Shown: piece by piece, positions 27,585-35,384 of the stretch | How the letters are laid out: every line of letters begins with the position of its first letter | Numbering within the stretch: position 1 is the stretch's first letter | Assembly: GCF_016811105.1 (NCBI RefSeq) | Contig: NZ_JAFBGM010000002.1 | Coordinates: 806,001 to 870,000 of the forward strand | From: Aurantibacter crassamenti | GTDB taxonomy: Bacteria; Bacteroidota; Bacteroidia; Flavobacteriales; Flavobacteriaceae | DNA length: 64,000 nucleotides | Reading direction: 5' to 3' | The notes under the pieces: model-generated | Seen by the model: only the letters and a program-made list of their open reading frames with translations | What the model was told of the DNA's origin: nothing | Database searches by the model: none | Position numbers and translations under genes: made by a program

Positions 27585-28505
27585 TTAATCAAGATTTTCT
27601 AACCATTCAAACATACGTTCTGTCCACCCTCTTAAATAAACATTATCTCTAGCCAAACCAAAACCATGCCCCCCCTTTGGGTAAATATGCATCGTTGCTT
27701 CCACTCCTTTTTCCTGAGTAGCTTCAAAAAATAAAATACTGTTGGCAACTGGCACCGAAGTATCATCAGCAGCGTGAATCAATAATGTTGTAGGCGTATC
27801 AGAAGTTACTTGCAATTCATTTGAAAAATGCTTTTCCAATTTAGGGTCAATTTTTTCGCCCAACAAGTTTTTCTCAGAACCAGAATGTTTCGTGCTTTGT
27901 GTGAATGTAATTACTGGATAAATCAAAGCCATAAAATCTGGTCTCGCACTTAAATTATCAATTGCATCTATAGGTTGGTATACTTTTTCATTAAAATGAG
28001 TTCCTAGGGTTGATGCCAAATGCCCGCCAGCAGAAAAGCCCATTATTCCAATTTTATTTGGATCTACGTTATAAGCTGAAGCATTACTACGAACCATTCT
28101 AATAGCACGTTGCACATCAATAAGCGGCACATTATGTTTATCTTTTTGCGAAATTTCTGAGGGTAAACGATATTTTACTACAATACCAGCAATACCCTTG
28201 CTGTTTAAAAATTTGGCCATATCAGTACCCTCCCAATCATAAGCTAAAATGCCATAGCCCCCACCTGGAAAGATTAGCATCGCTTGACCGTTAGCGGTTT
28301 TTTTTGAAGGCAAATACACTTCAATAGTCGGTTCTTGAACGGTTTGTATTCTTAGAATATCATTATAAACATGAACCTCTTTTTCATCAGAATCAATCCG
28401 ATTTGGAATTTTATCTTTTGGCCACAATGGCATAATTGTGTCTTGCGAAAACGCATTTGAAGTTATCATTAGTGTAATAATTAGAAGTGCTGCAAAGTAT
28501 TTCAT
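27585..28505 (-). CDS. Secreted alpha/beta-hydrolase (acetylxylan-esterase-like)
   Basis: A 306-aa secreted protein (signal ending SNAFSQ). The oxyanion region is LIFPGGGYGILAYDWEG, the nucleophile elbow is GFSAGG, the Asp is in HAADDTSVP, and the His is in KGGHGFGL. Proteins with this order (BD-FAE or Aes-like) deacetylate plant or algal polysaccharides. It is followed on the minus strand by no other gene, and lies 16 nt downstream of the dipeptidase gene. Its link to the sulfatases is only by neighbourhood. Confidence 0.87.
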   Translation of the reverse strand: MKYFAALLIITLMITSNAFSQDTIMPLWPKDKIPNRIDSDEKEVHVYNDILRIQTVQEPTIEVYLPSKKTANGQAMLIFPGGGYGILAYDWEGTDMAKFLNSKGIAGIVVKYRLPSEISQKDKHNVPLIDVQRAIRMVRSNASAYNVDPNKIGIMGFSAGGHLASTLGTHFNEKVYQPIDAIDNLSARPDFMALIYPVITFTQSTKHSGSEKNLLGEKIDPKLEKHFSNELQVTSDTPTTLLIHAADDTSVPVANSILFFEATQEKGVEATMHIYPKGGHGFGLARDNVYLRGWTERMFEWLENLD

Positions 28506-28521
28506 TTAAGTTTATTTTTTG

Positions 28522-29268
28522 TTAGTTACAATCCCATTTAAAATTGGCAATTTTATCTTTATGAGAACCTTGTAGATTGTAATGCCACCATTCAGTTCTT
28601 GTAGACCAAAAGCCATGTTTCTCCATAGTTTCTTTTAATAATTTTCTATTGTCAAGTATTTCTTTTGGCAAATCAAAATTATCTAGGTACGCCCTTTTTC
28701 CGAAGAAATCAAAATCAGTACCCATATTAAGTTCTTCACCGTCTAATGTAACTAGTGTAATATCAACTGCACCACCTTTATTATGAATTGAGCCTTTTTT
28801 CGGGTTTGCTACATACTGAGGATTAGGAACAATCGCCCACATTTTATATTGTACTGAATTTGGTCTATAGCAATCGTAGAATTTTATTTTAACTCCAGAT
28901 TTCTTAAACGCTGCATTTGCCTTTAGCAAAGCCTTCACCGTTTTTACACGGGTATAACATTCGGCACAATCATAAACTTTTTCCTTTAAAAAATTATTAG
29001 AAGTAGCATAGCGCATATCAAATGCAAAACCATCGCTAAAATCAGCTAATCTAACAAAGGTTGTATCTGCAAGGTTTTCAAAAGTTCGAAAAACCTTTTT
29101 CGCTTTCTCTTTTTTCTTCGGAAGAATTGCTTCATCCACAATTACCTCTGATTCATTTGTATTTTGAGATTCTGACTTTGGTTTTTCTTTACAAGCACTA
29201 GCTGTAAGTACAACAATCACCAAAAATTTGAAAATAAAAAGAGCGTTAGACCTAATAATTTTAAGCAT
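28522..29268 (-). CDS. D-alanyl-D-alanine dipeptidase (VanX/DdpX family), lipoprotein
   Basis: A 248-aa M15D peptidase. The signal ends TASAC, so it is a predicted lipoprotein. The zinc-site motif SIHNKGGAVDIT and the C-terminal EWWH are exactly as in VanX/DdpX, and DCYRPNSVQYKMW carries the conserved Arg. It would cleave D-Ala-D-Ala released from peptidoglycan. In environmental bacteria this normally serves nutrition or wall turnover, and no other vancomycin-resistance genes are nearby. It starts about 135 bp from the divergent sulfatase gene at 29404. Confidence 0.9.
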   Translation of the reverse strand: MLKIIRSNALFIFKFLVIVVLTASACKEKPKSESQNTNESEVIVDEAILPKKKEKAKKVFRTFENLADTTFVRLADFSDGFAFDMRYATSNNFLKEKVYDCAECYTRVKTVKALLKANAAFKKSGVKIKFYDCYRPNSVQYKMWAIVPNPQYVANPKKGSIHNKGGAVDITLVTLDGEELNMGTDFDFFGKRAYLDNFDLPKEILDNRKLLKETMEKHGFWSTRTEWWHYNLQGSHKDKIANFKWDCN

Positions 29269-29403
29269 TACTTGACTTTAATTTTAGGAAGATGAAGATA
29301 GCTATATTTTTTATCCCATAAAATTTGAATCCTTTGAAATCAAAAACTAAATAGCGCATTATATATTCACTTTTACACTATTTTTATAAACAACATATAT
29401 GAT

Positions 29404-31185
29404 ATGAAAAGAACCTTACTTACTCTAATTGCTTTGCTTTTTATTTTTACTTCTTGTAATGAAGCAGTTAAAACCAAAACCGTAACTGAAGTCAAAAAAC
29501 CCAACATCATTTTAATAATGAGTGATGATCAAGGCTGGGGTGATCTAAGTATTAGTGGAAATAGTAATTTAAATACTCCACATATTGATGCATTAGCAAA
29601 AAACGGCGTAACCTTTGAGAACTTTTTTGTTCAACCGGTTTGTTCACCCACTAGAGCAGAATTACTTACTGGCAGATATGCAACTAGATCAGGTGTTTAT
29701 GGCACATCAGCGGGTGGAGAACGCATGAGTCTAAATGAAACTACAATTGCACAAATTTTAAAAGAAGCAGGTTATCAAACTGCAGCTTATGGTAAATGGC
29801 ATAACGGAATGCAACCACCTTATCACCCTAATTCGAGGGGATTTGATGATTACTATGGTTTTACTTCTGGCCATTGGGGCAATTATTTCAGCCCTATGCT
29901 TGAACATAATGGTAAGATTGTAAAAGGTGAAGGGTTCTTAGTTGATGACCTCACCAATCATGGAATTGACTTTATTGAAAAGAATAAAGAAAAGCCATTC
30001 TTTTTATACTTGCCTTATAATACGCCACACAGTCCTATGCAGGTACCTGATGCTTACTGGAATAATTTTAAGGATAAAAACTTGAATATGAAATATCATG
30101 GCACCGAAGAAGAAAACGAAAACTTCTCTCGAGCAGCGTTAGCCATGGTTGAAAATATAGATTATAATGTGGGTAGAGTTACTAGTAAACTGAAAGAGCT
30201 AGAACTTGAAGAAAATACAATAGTAATTTATCTTTCAGATAACGGACCAAACGGTTATCGCTGGAATGGTGGTATGCGTGGTAAAAAAGGTTCTACTGAT
30301 GAAGGCGGTGTTCGATCTCCATTTTTTATCCAATGGAAAGATGTTATACCTGCCGGAAAAAAAATAAATCAAATTGCTGCTGCAATTGACCTCTTACCTA
30401 CTCTAGTTAATTTAACGAACACTGCGTTTGAAACTAAAAAACCTTTAGATGGTAGAAATCTTTCAACGCTAATATTCAATGATAATCAAAAATGGGATGA
30501 TCGAATAATCGTTAATAACTGGCGAGGAAAAACAAGTCTGAGAACACAAAATTATCGTTTAGATGCTGATAATAAGCTGTATGACATGGTTAATGATCAT
30601 GGACAAACCACCGACGTTGCAGCACAAAACCAACAAATAACAGACTCCCTAATTAATGCTAAAAACAATTGGCTTTCTGAAACAATTCAATTAACTAAAG
30701 AAACAGATGACAGAGCAATTACCTTAGGGCATCCTGATTATAAATATACACAAGTACCTGCTAGAGATGGTATTCCGCACGGCAATATTAAAAGAAGTAA
30801 CATACACCCAAACAATACATTTTTCACGAATTGGCAAAGTGCAAAAGATTCAATCACTTGGGATGTTGAAGTTTTAGCTGATGGAAATTTTGAAGTTGAA
30901 TTATACTATACAATGAAACCTGAAAACGCAGGTATCGCCATTGAATTATCACATGCACATAACAAACTAGTTTCTCAAATTACAGAAGCACATGACCCGC
31001 CCTTAACTGGTATGGAAAATGATCGTGATCCAAGAATAGAATCATATGTAAAAGATTTTAAACCTAAAATATTAGGTACAATAAATCTAAAAAAAGGCCG
31101 AAGTTTACTCACATTAAAATCCCCCCTACTAAAAGAAAAAGATGGTATCGATGTACGGCTGTTAATGTTTAAAAGAATAGAATAA
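29404..31185 (+). CDS. S1-family sulfatase with C-terminal beta-domain, lipoprotein
   Basis: A 593-aa lipoprotein (signal ending LLFIFTSC, C18). The metal site is ILIMSDDQGWGDLSISG and the formylglycine motif is CSPTR with C80. KWHNGMQPPYHPN and LSDNGPNGYRWNGGMRG are further active-site segments. From about residue 439 a 155-residue extension follows the catalytic domain (ITWDVEVLADGNFEVELYYT, ITEAHDPPLTG, LKKGRSLLTLKSP). It looks like a beta-sandwich and is seen on some S1 sulfatases, perhaps for binding substrate. Its stop codon is one nucleotide from the stop of the convergent sulfatase gene on the other strand. Confidence 0.93.
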   Translation: MKRTLLTLIALLFIFTSCNEAVKTKTVTEVKKPNIILIMSDDQGWGDLSISGNSNLNTPHIDALAKNGVTFENFFVQPVCSPTRAELLTGRYATRSGVYGTSAGGERMSLNETTIAQILKEAGYQTAAYGKWHNGMQPPYHPNSRGFDDYYGFTSGHWGNYFSPMLEHNGKIVKGEGFLVDDLTNHGIDFIEKNKEKPFFLYLPYNTPHSPMQVPDAYWNNFKDKNLNMKYHGTEEENENFSRAALAMVENIDYNVGRVTSKLKELELEENTIVIYLSDNGPNGYRWNGGMRGKKGSTDEGGVRSPFFIQWKDVIPAGKKINQIAAAIDLLPTLVNLTNTAFETKKPLDGRNLSTLIFNDNQKWDDRIIVNNWRGKTSLRTQNYRLDADNKLYDMVNDHGQTTDVAAQNQQITDSLINAKNNWLSETIQLTKETDDRAITLGHPDYKYTQVPARDGIPHGNIKRSNIHPNNTFFTNWQSAKDSITWDVEVLADGNFEVELYYTMKPENAGIAIELSHAHNKLVSQITEAHDPPLTGMENDRDPRIESYVKDFKPKILGTINLKKGRSLLTLKSPLLKEKDGIDVRLLMFKRIE

Positions 31186-31186
31186 A

Positions 31187-32812
31187 TTATTCTGGAGCAT
31201 ACTTTAATATTTCACTATCTGTATATCCTATTCTTTCTGCTTTTGCTTCAAAAGGAATATCTTTTGGTAGTGGTTTGTCATAGATATTCCAGATTGAATC
31301 TTTTGGTTGTTTCCACACAATTGTAGCATCTTTTCTAGATGGAAACAACGCTATTCCATCAATTGTTTTTTCAATTTTCAAATGTTGTAAAGCCGGTTGT
31401 TTTCCTTTAGGACGCCACTTGTCAATTAACTGTTGTTCAGCGTATTCACCAAGATCATGTGTATCAATGATCCACTTATTCAACACACCTCTAAAATGCA
31501 TAAGCGTATCTTTAAGCTCTGGCAATTTAGCAAGATTATGTAATTCAAAAGGGTCATTTTTCAAATCGTATAATTCTTCTTCAGGTTTGGTTTTATGTAA
31601 CCAACTTGCCTGTTGTTTATTTAATGAACCTTCTTTGTACATTTTTCTTAATTCGCGCATCATTGGCATTTGTTCACGATACGCAACCGGAAGTGCATGC
31701 GAAAGATTTACATCATAACTTTTAATATATTTATATCGCTTTGAACGTACCGCTCGTAATCTATCATAAACACCATCAAATCGATCCGAAGTATGAAACG
31801 TATATTTTGATTTAACCTTCGATTTAAATTCTCCAAATTGTGCTTTTCCTTGCATTACCTTAGGAGGCGAAATTCCGGCAAGAGAAAGTACCGTTGGCGC
31901 ATAATCAATAAAACTAATCATGCGGTCATCAACGCTACCAGCATTTTTATTTTCAGGAAATTTTATAAGTAAGGGCACCAAAACCCCGCTATCATAAAGT
32001 GCACGTTTATGTCTGGGAAAAGGACCTCCGTGATCTCCATAGAAGAAAATAATACTATTTTCATATAAACCATCTTCTTTCAAATCTGCTATAACCTCAC
32101 CTATTTGATCATCTAATCTTTTTAGGTTACTATAATTTACAGCCAAGTCATGACGAATAGTATCATTATCAGGAAAATATGGCGGCACTGGAACATCTTT
32201 CGGGTTGACGAAAAGTGAATCTTTACCTCTTTTCCAAATTTGCGATTCATGACAAACCGCATAATTAAAAACTGTAAAAAATGGTTGTCCTTCTTTTCTA
32301 TTTCTCCAATGTCTTTTGCGACTACTCTCGTTCCAAGCGGCATCGGTTTTTTCAAAATTGTAATCTTCTTTGGGGCCGTTAGCTGTATAATATCCTTTCT
32401 TTCGTAAATACTCAGTAAACATTTTAACACCTTCAGGTACCACAGGCGAGTAACTTGGAATATCTAAATTTGGGTATGGTTTGTCACCTTCACCACGCCA
32501 CGGCGCATGTGTACGCATATTATGTGTACCCAGAGTTGACGGGTACATACCTGTAATTAATGCAGAACGCGCCGGTGCACATACAGGTACAGGTGCTACC
32601 GCATTAGTGAATTTCACACCATCAACTGCTAATGATTCTAAATTCGGTAATGAAATAGTTGTATCGCCATACATCGGAAACCAATCGGGAGATTGATCTT
32701 CAGCCACCAACCAAACAATATTAGGAGGCTTTTTTGCATCTACAATCTCATTTGTTTTTTTATCTGCACAGCTTACTAATAAAAATGCTATAATAAGAAT
32801 ACTCAATCTCAT
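31187..32812 (-). CDS. S1-family sulfatase, N-sulfoglucosamine-sulfohydrolase-like, lipoprotein
   Basis: A 541-aa lipoprotein (signal ending FLLVSC, C15). The metal site reads WLVAEDQSPDW, with Glu-Asp instead of the usual Asp-Asp, as is common in the heparan N-sulfatase-like branch. The formylglycine motif is CAPAR with C78 in PVCAPARSALITG. YGDHGGPFPRHKRALYDSG is the other signature segment. It is divergent in type from the convergent sulfatase next to it. The tandem TIM-barrel gene lies 132 bp upstream on the same strand, with a palindrome between, so partial cotranscription is possible. Confidence 0.92.
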   Translation of the reverse strand: MRLSILIIAFLLVSCADKKTNEIVDAKKPPNIVWLVAEDQSPDWFPMYGDTTISLPNLESLAVDGVKFTNAVAPVPVCAPARSALITGMYPSTLGTHNMRTHAPWRGEGDKPYPNLDIPSYSPVVPEGVKMFTEYLRKKGYYTANGPKEDYNFEKTDAAWNESSRKRHWRNRKEGQPFFTVFNYAVCHESQIWKRGKDSLFVNPKDVPVPPYFPDNDTIRHDLAVNYSNLKRLDDQIGEVIADLKEDGLYENSIIFFYGDHGGPFPRHKRALYDSGVLVPLLIKFPENKNAGSVDDRMISFIDYAPTVLSLAGISPPKVMQGKAQFGEFKSKVKSKYTFHTSDRFDGVYDRLRAVRSKRYKYIKSYDVNLSHALPVAYREQMPMMRELRKMYKEGSLNKQQASWLHKTKPEEELYDLKNDPFELHNLAKLPELKDTLMHFRGVLNKWIIDTHDLGEYAEQQLIDKWRPKGKQPALQHLKIEKTIDGIALFPSRKDATIVWKQPKDSIWNIYDKPLPKDIPFEAKAERIGYTDSEILKYAPE

Positions 32813-32865
32813 AAAAAGTGATTTGGTAATACCACTAAAATACGAAATTAGAAGGCAAGCAGTAA

Positions 32866-32893
32866 GGGCTTCTAAAATTAATTTCAGAAGCCC
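32866..32893. repeat. Intergenic palindrome
   Basis: GGGCTTCT (32866-32873) and AGAAGCCC (32886-32893) flank an AT-rich centre that is itself nearly self-complementary. There is no T-run after it on either strand. It may act as a weak terminator or RNA processing site between the TIM-barrel gene and the sulfatase. Confidence 0.6.
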
Positions 32894-32944
32894 TATTATA
32901 ATTAACCCACAGTTTTATAACTGCAAAATAAAAATCAAATCTCT

Positions 32945-34531
32945 TTACTTTAATCCTTTAACAAACTCCACACTTTTTGGTGCTTGTTCTTTTACTTTTG
33001 AAGATTCATCTTCAATAAAAAGAAAATCAATATCCATTTTTTTTGCCTCAGCAACAATAGCTTTAATATCGATTTGTCCCGTACCTAAAACTACATTCGT
33101 TTCTACATCTGCACTTCCGTTTTGATTGCCCTGCGTACCTTTTTTACAATCTTTAAGATGCATCAACTTAAATTCTTTAGGGTATTTTTTTAACCACGCA
33201 ACAGGATCTTGACCAGGATGGGCAAACCAATATACATCCATTTCAAAATCGAAATATGTAGAATTTTTTATTAAATGGTCAATTAGCAACTCATCTTTAT
33301 ACGGTCTAAACTCATATCCGTGTGGATGGTATGCTAACGTAACACCTTCTTTTGCAAACATTTTACCCGCCTTATTAAACACTGCGATTGCGTTTTCTGT
33401 ATCTGCTAGTGTAAATTCATTACCATTATGTGGTATCCAAAAGCATACTGCATATTTTGCACCATACGCTTTGGCTCTTGCCAATATAGTTTCTGGAGCA
33501 TCTCTATAATCATCAAAGGAACCACTAACGCTAACCATTTTAAGGTCATTTTCTGCCAGCATTGCTTTATACTCGTCCATTGAATAATCATAGGTGCCAT
33601 CGTTACCATCCTCTAAATTATGAATGCCCCATTCTTTAATCTTAGCAAAGGTACCCGGCACATCTTTAGGTAAATCATTTCGTAAACTATATAACTGTAT
33701 ACCTAATTGTGGTTCTTTTAATTCATTTAAGTAGGTAAGACTTTTTGGTATTTGATTCACCACATCTGTAGACTCATCTTCTATAAAAAGATATTCAATT
33801 CCCAAGGCTTTAGCCTCGGCAACAGTACCTGCAATATCTACCTGGCCAGTACCCAATACCACATTTGTGTCATCTTCTTCACTACCTGTATTATTTCCTT
33901 TAACCCCATGCTCCATATCCTTTAAGTGCATTAGGGTAAATTTAGTTGGGTACTTTTTTAATAAAGCTAATGGGTCTGCACCTCCATGATGAGCCCAAAA
34001 CACATCTAATTCAAAAGTAAAATCTGTAGCATTTTGAGCCATATAATCGAACAAAGTCCCTTTTTTATATGGCCGAAATTCATAACCATGAGGATGATAT
34101 GCTAAAGTGATTCCGTTTTCTTTTAAAAGTTTTCCAGCTGTATTAAATACCTTGGTGGCATGCTTTGTTTCTTTTAAGGCCCACTCATTTCCTTTGTGAG
34201 GTACCCAAGCGCACATTACGTACTTGGCACCAAAAGCCTTTGCCTCTGCAATAACTTTTTCTGGATTATTTTCTAAATCATCAAAACCAGCCCCAATACT
34301 AACCATATGCAAATTATAATCTTCTAGCATTTGTTTGTAGGCATCCATTTCTAGACCATATGTACCTCCACCTTCAATTTTGGTGATTCCCCAATCTTGA
34401 ATTTGTTGCAAGGTACTCGGCAAATCTTTCTTAAACTGATTTCGTAAGCTATACAGTTGCAATCCAATTTCTTGAGCGCTCAAAGAAACTGTGAAAGCAA
34501 CGAGTAATAAAAGCGTTGTAATTTTTTTCAT
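32945..34531 (-). CDS. Secreted tandem sugar-isomerase/epimerase-type TIM-barrel protein
   Basis: A 528-aa secreted protein (signal MKKITTLLLLVAFTVSLSAQ). It consists of two complete copies of an AP-endonuclease-2/xylose-isomerase-like TIM barrel. GLQLYSLRN at 23-31 recurs as GIQLYSLRN at 277-285, a period of 254 residues. Both halves carry LAYHPHGYEFRPY, LMHLKD, VLGTGQ and LFIEDES, so the metal-ligand positions appear present in both. Single-domain relatives are usually 270-350 aa. Exported proteins of this family accompany GMC and Gfo/Idh oxidoreductases in glycoside-oxidising loci, where related TIM barrels cleave 3-keto or C-glycosides. The GMC genes are next upstream on the same strand, separated by a terminator. 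Confidence 0.88.
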   Translation of the reverse strand: MKKITTLLLLVAFTVSLSAQEIGLQLYSLRNQFKKDLPSTLQQIQDWGITKIEGGGTYGLEMDAYKQMLEDYNLHMVSIGAGFDDLENNPEKVIAEAKAFGAKYVMCAWVPHKGNEWALKETKHATKVFNTAGKLLKENGITLAYHPHGYEFRPYKKGTLFDYMAQNATDFTFELDVFWAHHGGADPLALLKKYPTKFTLMHLKDMEHGVKGNNTGSEEDDTNVVLGTGQVDIAGTVAEAKALGIEYLFIEDESTDVVNQIPKSLTYLNELKEPQLGIQLYSLRNDLPKDVPGTFAKIKEWGIHNLEDGNDGTYDYSMDEYKAMLAENDLKMVSVSGSFDDYRDAPETILARAKAYGAKYAVCFWIPHNGNEFTLADTENAIAVFNKAGKMFAKEGVTLAYHPHGYEFRPYKDELLIDHLIKNSTYFDFEMDVYWFAHPGQDPVAWLKKYPKEFKLMHLKDCKKGTQGNQNGSADVETNVVLGTGQIDIKAIVAEAKKMDIDFLFIEDESSKVKEQAPKSVEFVKGLK

Positions 34532-34590
34532 TGTATCTAGTTTAATTAGTGTTCTTAATTATATGGTGTTATATGTTAAATCATATAACT

Positions 34591-34641
34591 AAAAAACACC
34601 TCTCTATTTCTGAAAAGAATTCAGCCATCGAGAGGTGTTTT
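34591..34641 (-). terminator. Terminator of the GMC dehydrogenase operon
   Basis: AAAACACCTCTC (34593-34604) pairs with GAGAGGTGTTTT (34630-34641) around a 25-nt loop. Read on the minus strand the stem ends in a run of six Ts, fitting termination after the gene ending at 34659. Confidence 0.8.
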
Positions 34642-34658
34642 AAATTTTTACCTATTTT

Positions 34659-35381
34659 CTATGTAAGCAAATTACCTTCATCATCCCAAGTTGCAATGGT
34701 ACCTCTTGTACTTTGATCAATGCATTTGGCAATCCATTCGGGGTCATAAGCTACGCCATGTTGATCTAAAACATCTTGCGGTACTCCATCCCAAACATTT
34801 GGCGTATTTCCTTTATATCCTAAATCAGCTATACCTACTTTTGAAGTGTAATAGCCAGTTACGGTAAGTCCACGCATCATATAGAAAAACTGAATTTCTA
34901 ATGCTTGTTCATCAAGTGGCTTTTCAATATCATGCCAACAAATTTGATCACAAATTTCTTTTTTCTGTTCAAGCGTAACAGATTTAAACTCAGTACCATA
35001 TTCGGTATTACTCTTATGGTCTAACCACATCAAACCACCTAATAAAGTTGGTGCCATAGATGGGATATCTTTACCCATAAACTCAACAAGTTCTGGAACA
35101 CCCGCTTCAATCGGACCACCATGTGGTTCTTTCGGAGGAAGTATAACAACGCTTAACGCGGCAATTGTTTCCATTTCATGCTCATTAAATAATTGCTCCG
35201 CATTTAGTTCTTCAATACGCTTAAGTTCTGCTGGTGTTCTACCAAAGTATTTTTCACTACTTGCAGAAATAGCCTCATCAACAGCAACTTCACTTTCATT
35301 TTTACAACTGTTTAACGCAATGCCAGAAGTGGCAGCCCCAGCACCTAAAATTAAAGTCTGTATACTTTTTCTTCTATCCAT
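34659..35381 (-). CDS. Gluconate 2-dehydrogenase subunit 3-family protein with Tat signal
   Basis: A 240-aa small subunit. MDRRKSIQTLILGAGAATSG is a twin-arginine-type signal, and a Cys follows in GIALNSCKNES, so it may also be lipidated. The body has FNEHEMETIAALSVVILPP, GGLMWLDH and FFYMMRGLTVTGYY, the subunit-3 family pattern. Such proteins carry the partner GMC flavoprotein through the Tat system and stay bound to it. The gene starts 3 nt after the GMC gene's stop. No cytochrome c subunit is encoded beside it, so the electron acceptor is unknown. Confidence 0.9.
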   Translation of the reverse strand: MDRRKSIQTLILGAGAATSGIALNSCKNESEVAVDEAISASSEKYFGRTPAELKRIEELNAEQLFNEHEMETIAALSVVILPPKEPHGGPIEAGVPELVEFMGKDIPSMAPTLLGGLMWLDHKSNTEYGTEFKSVTLEQKKEICDQICWHDIEKPLDEQALEIQFFYMMRGLTVTGYYTSKVGIADLGYKGNTPNVWDGVPQDVLDQHGVAYDPEWIAKCIDQSTRGTIATWDDEGNLLT

Positions 35382-35384
35382 AAC

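Noticed and set aside
28522-29268. VanX-like dipeptidase as a vancomycin-resistance marker
   Set aside because: No VanA/VanH-like ligase or dehydrogenase is present. The enzyme family is widespread in environmental bacteria.
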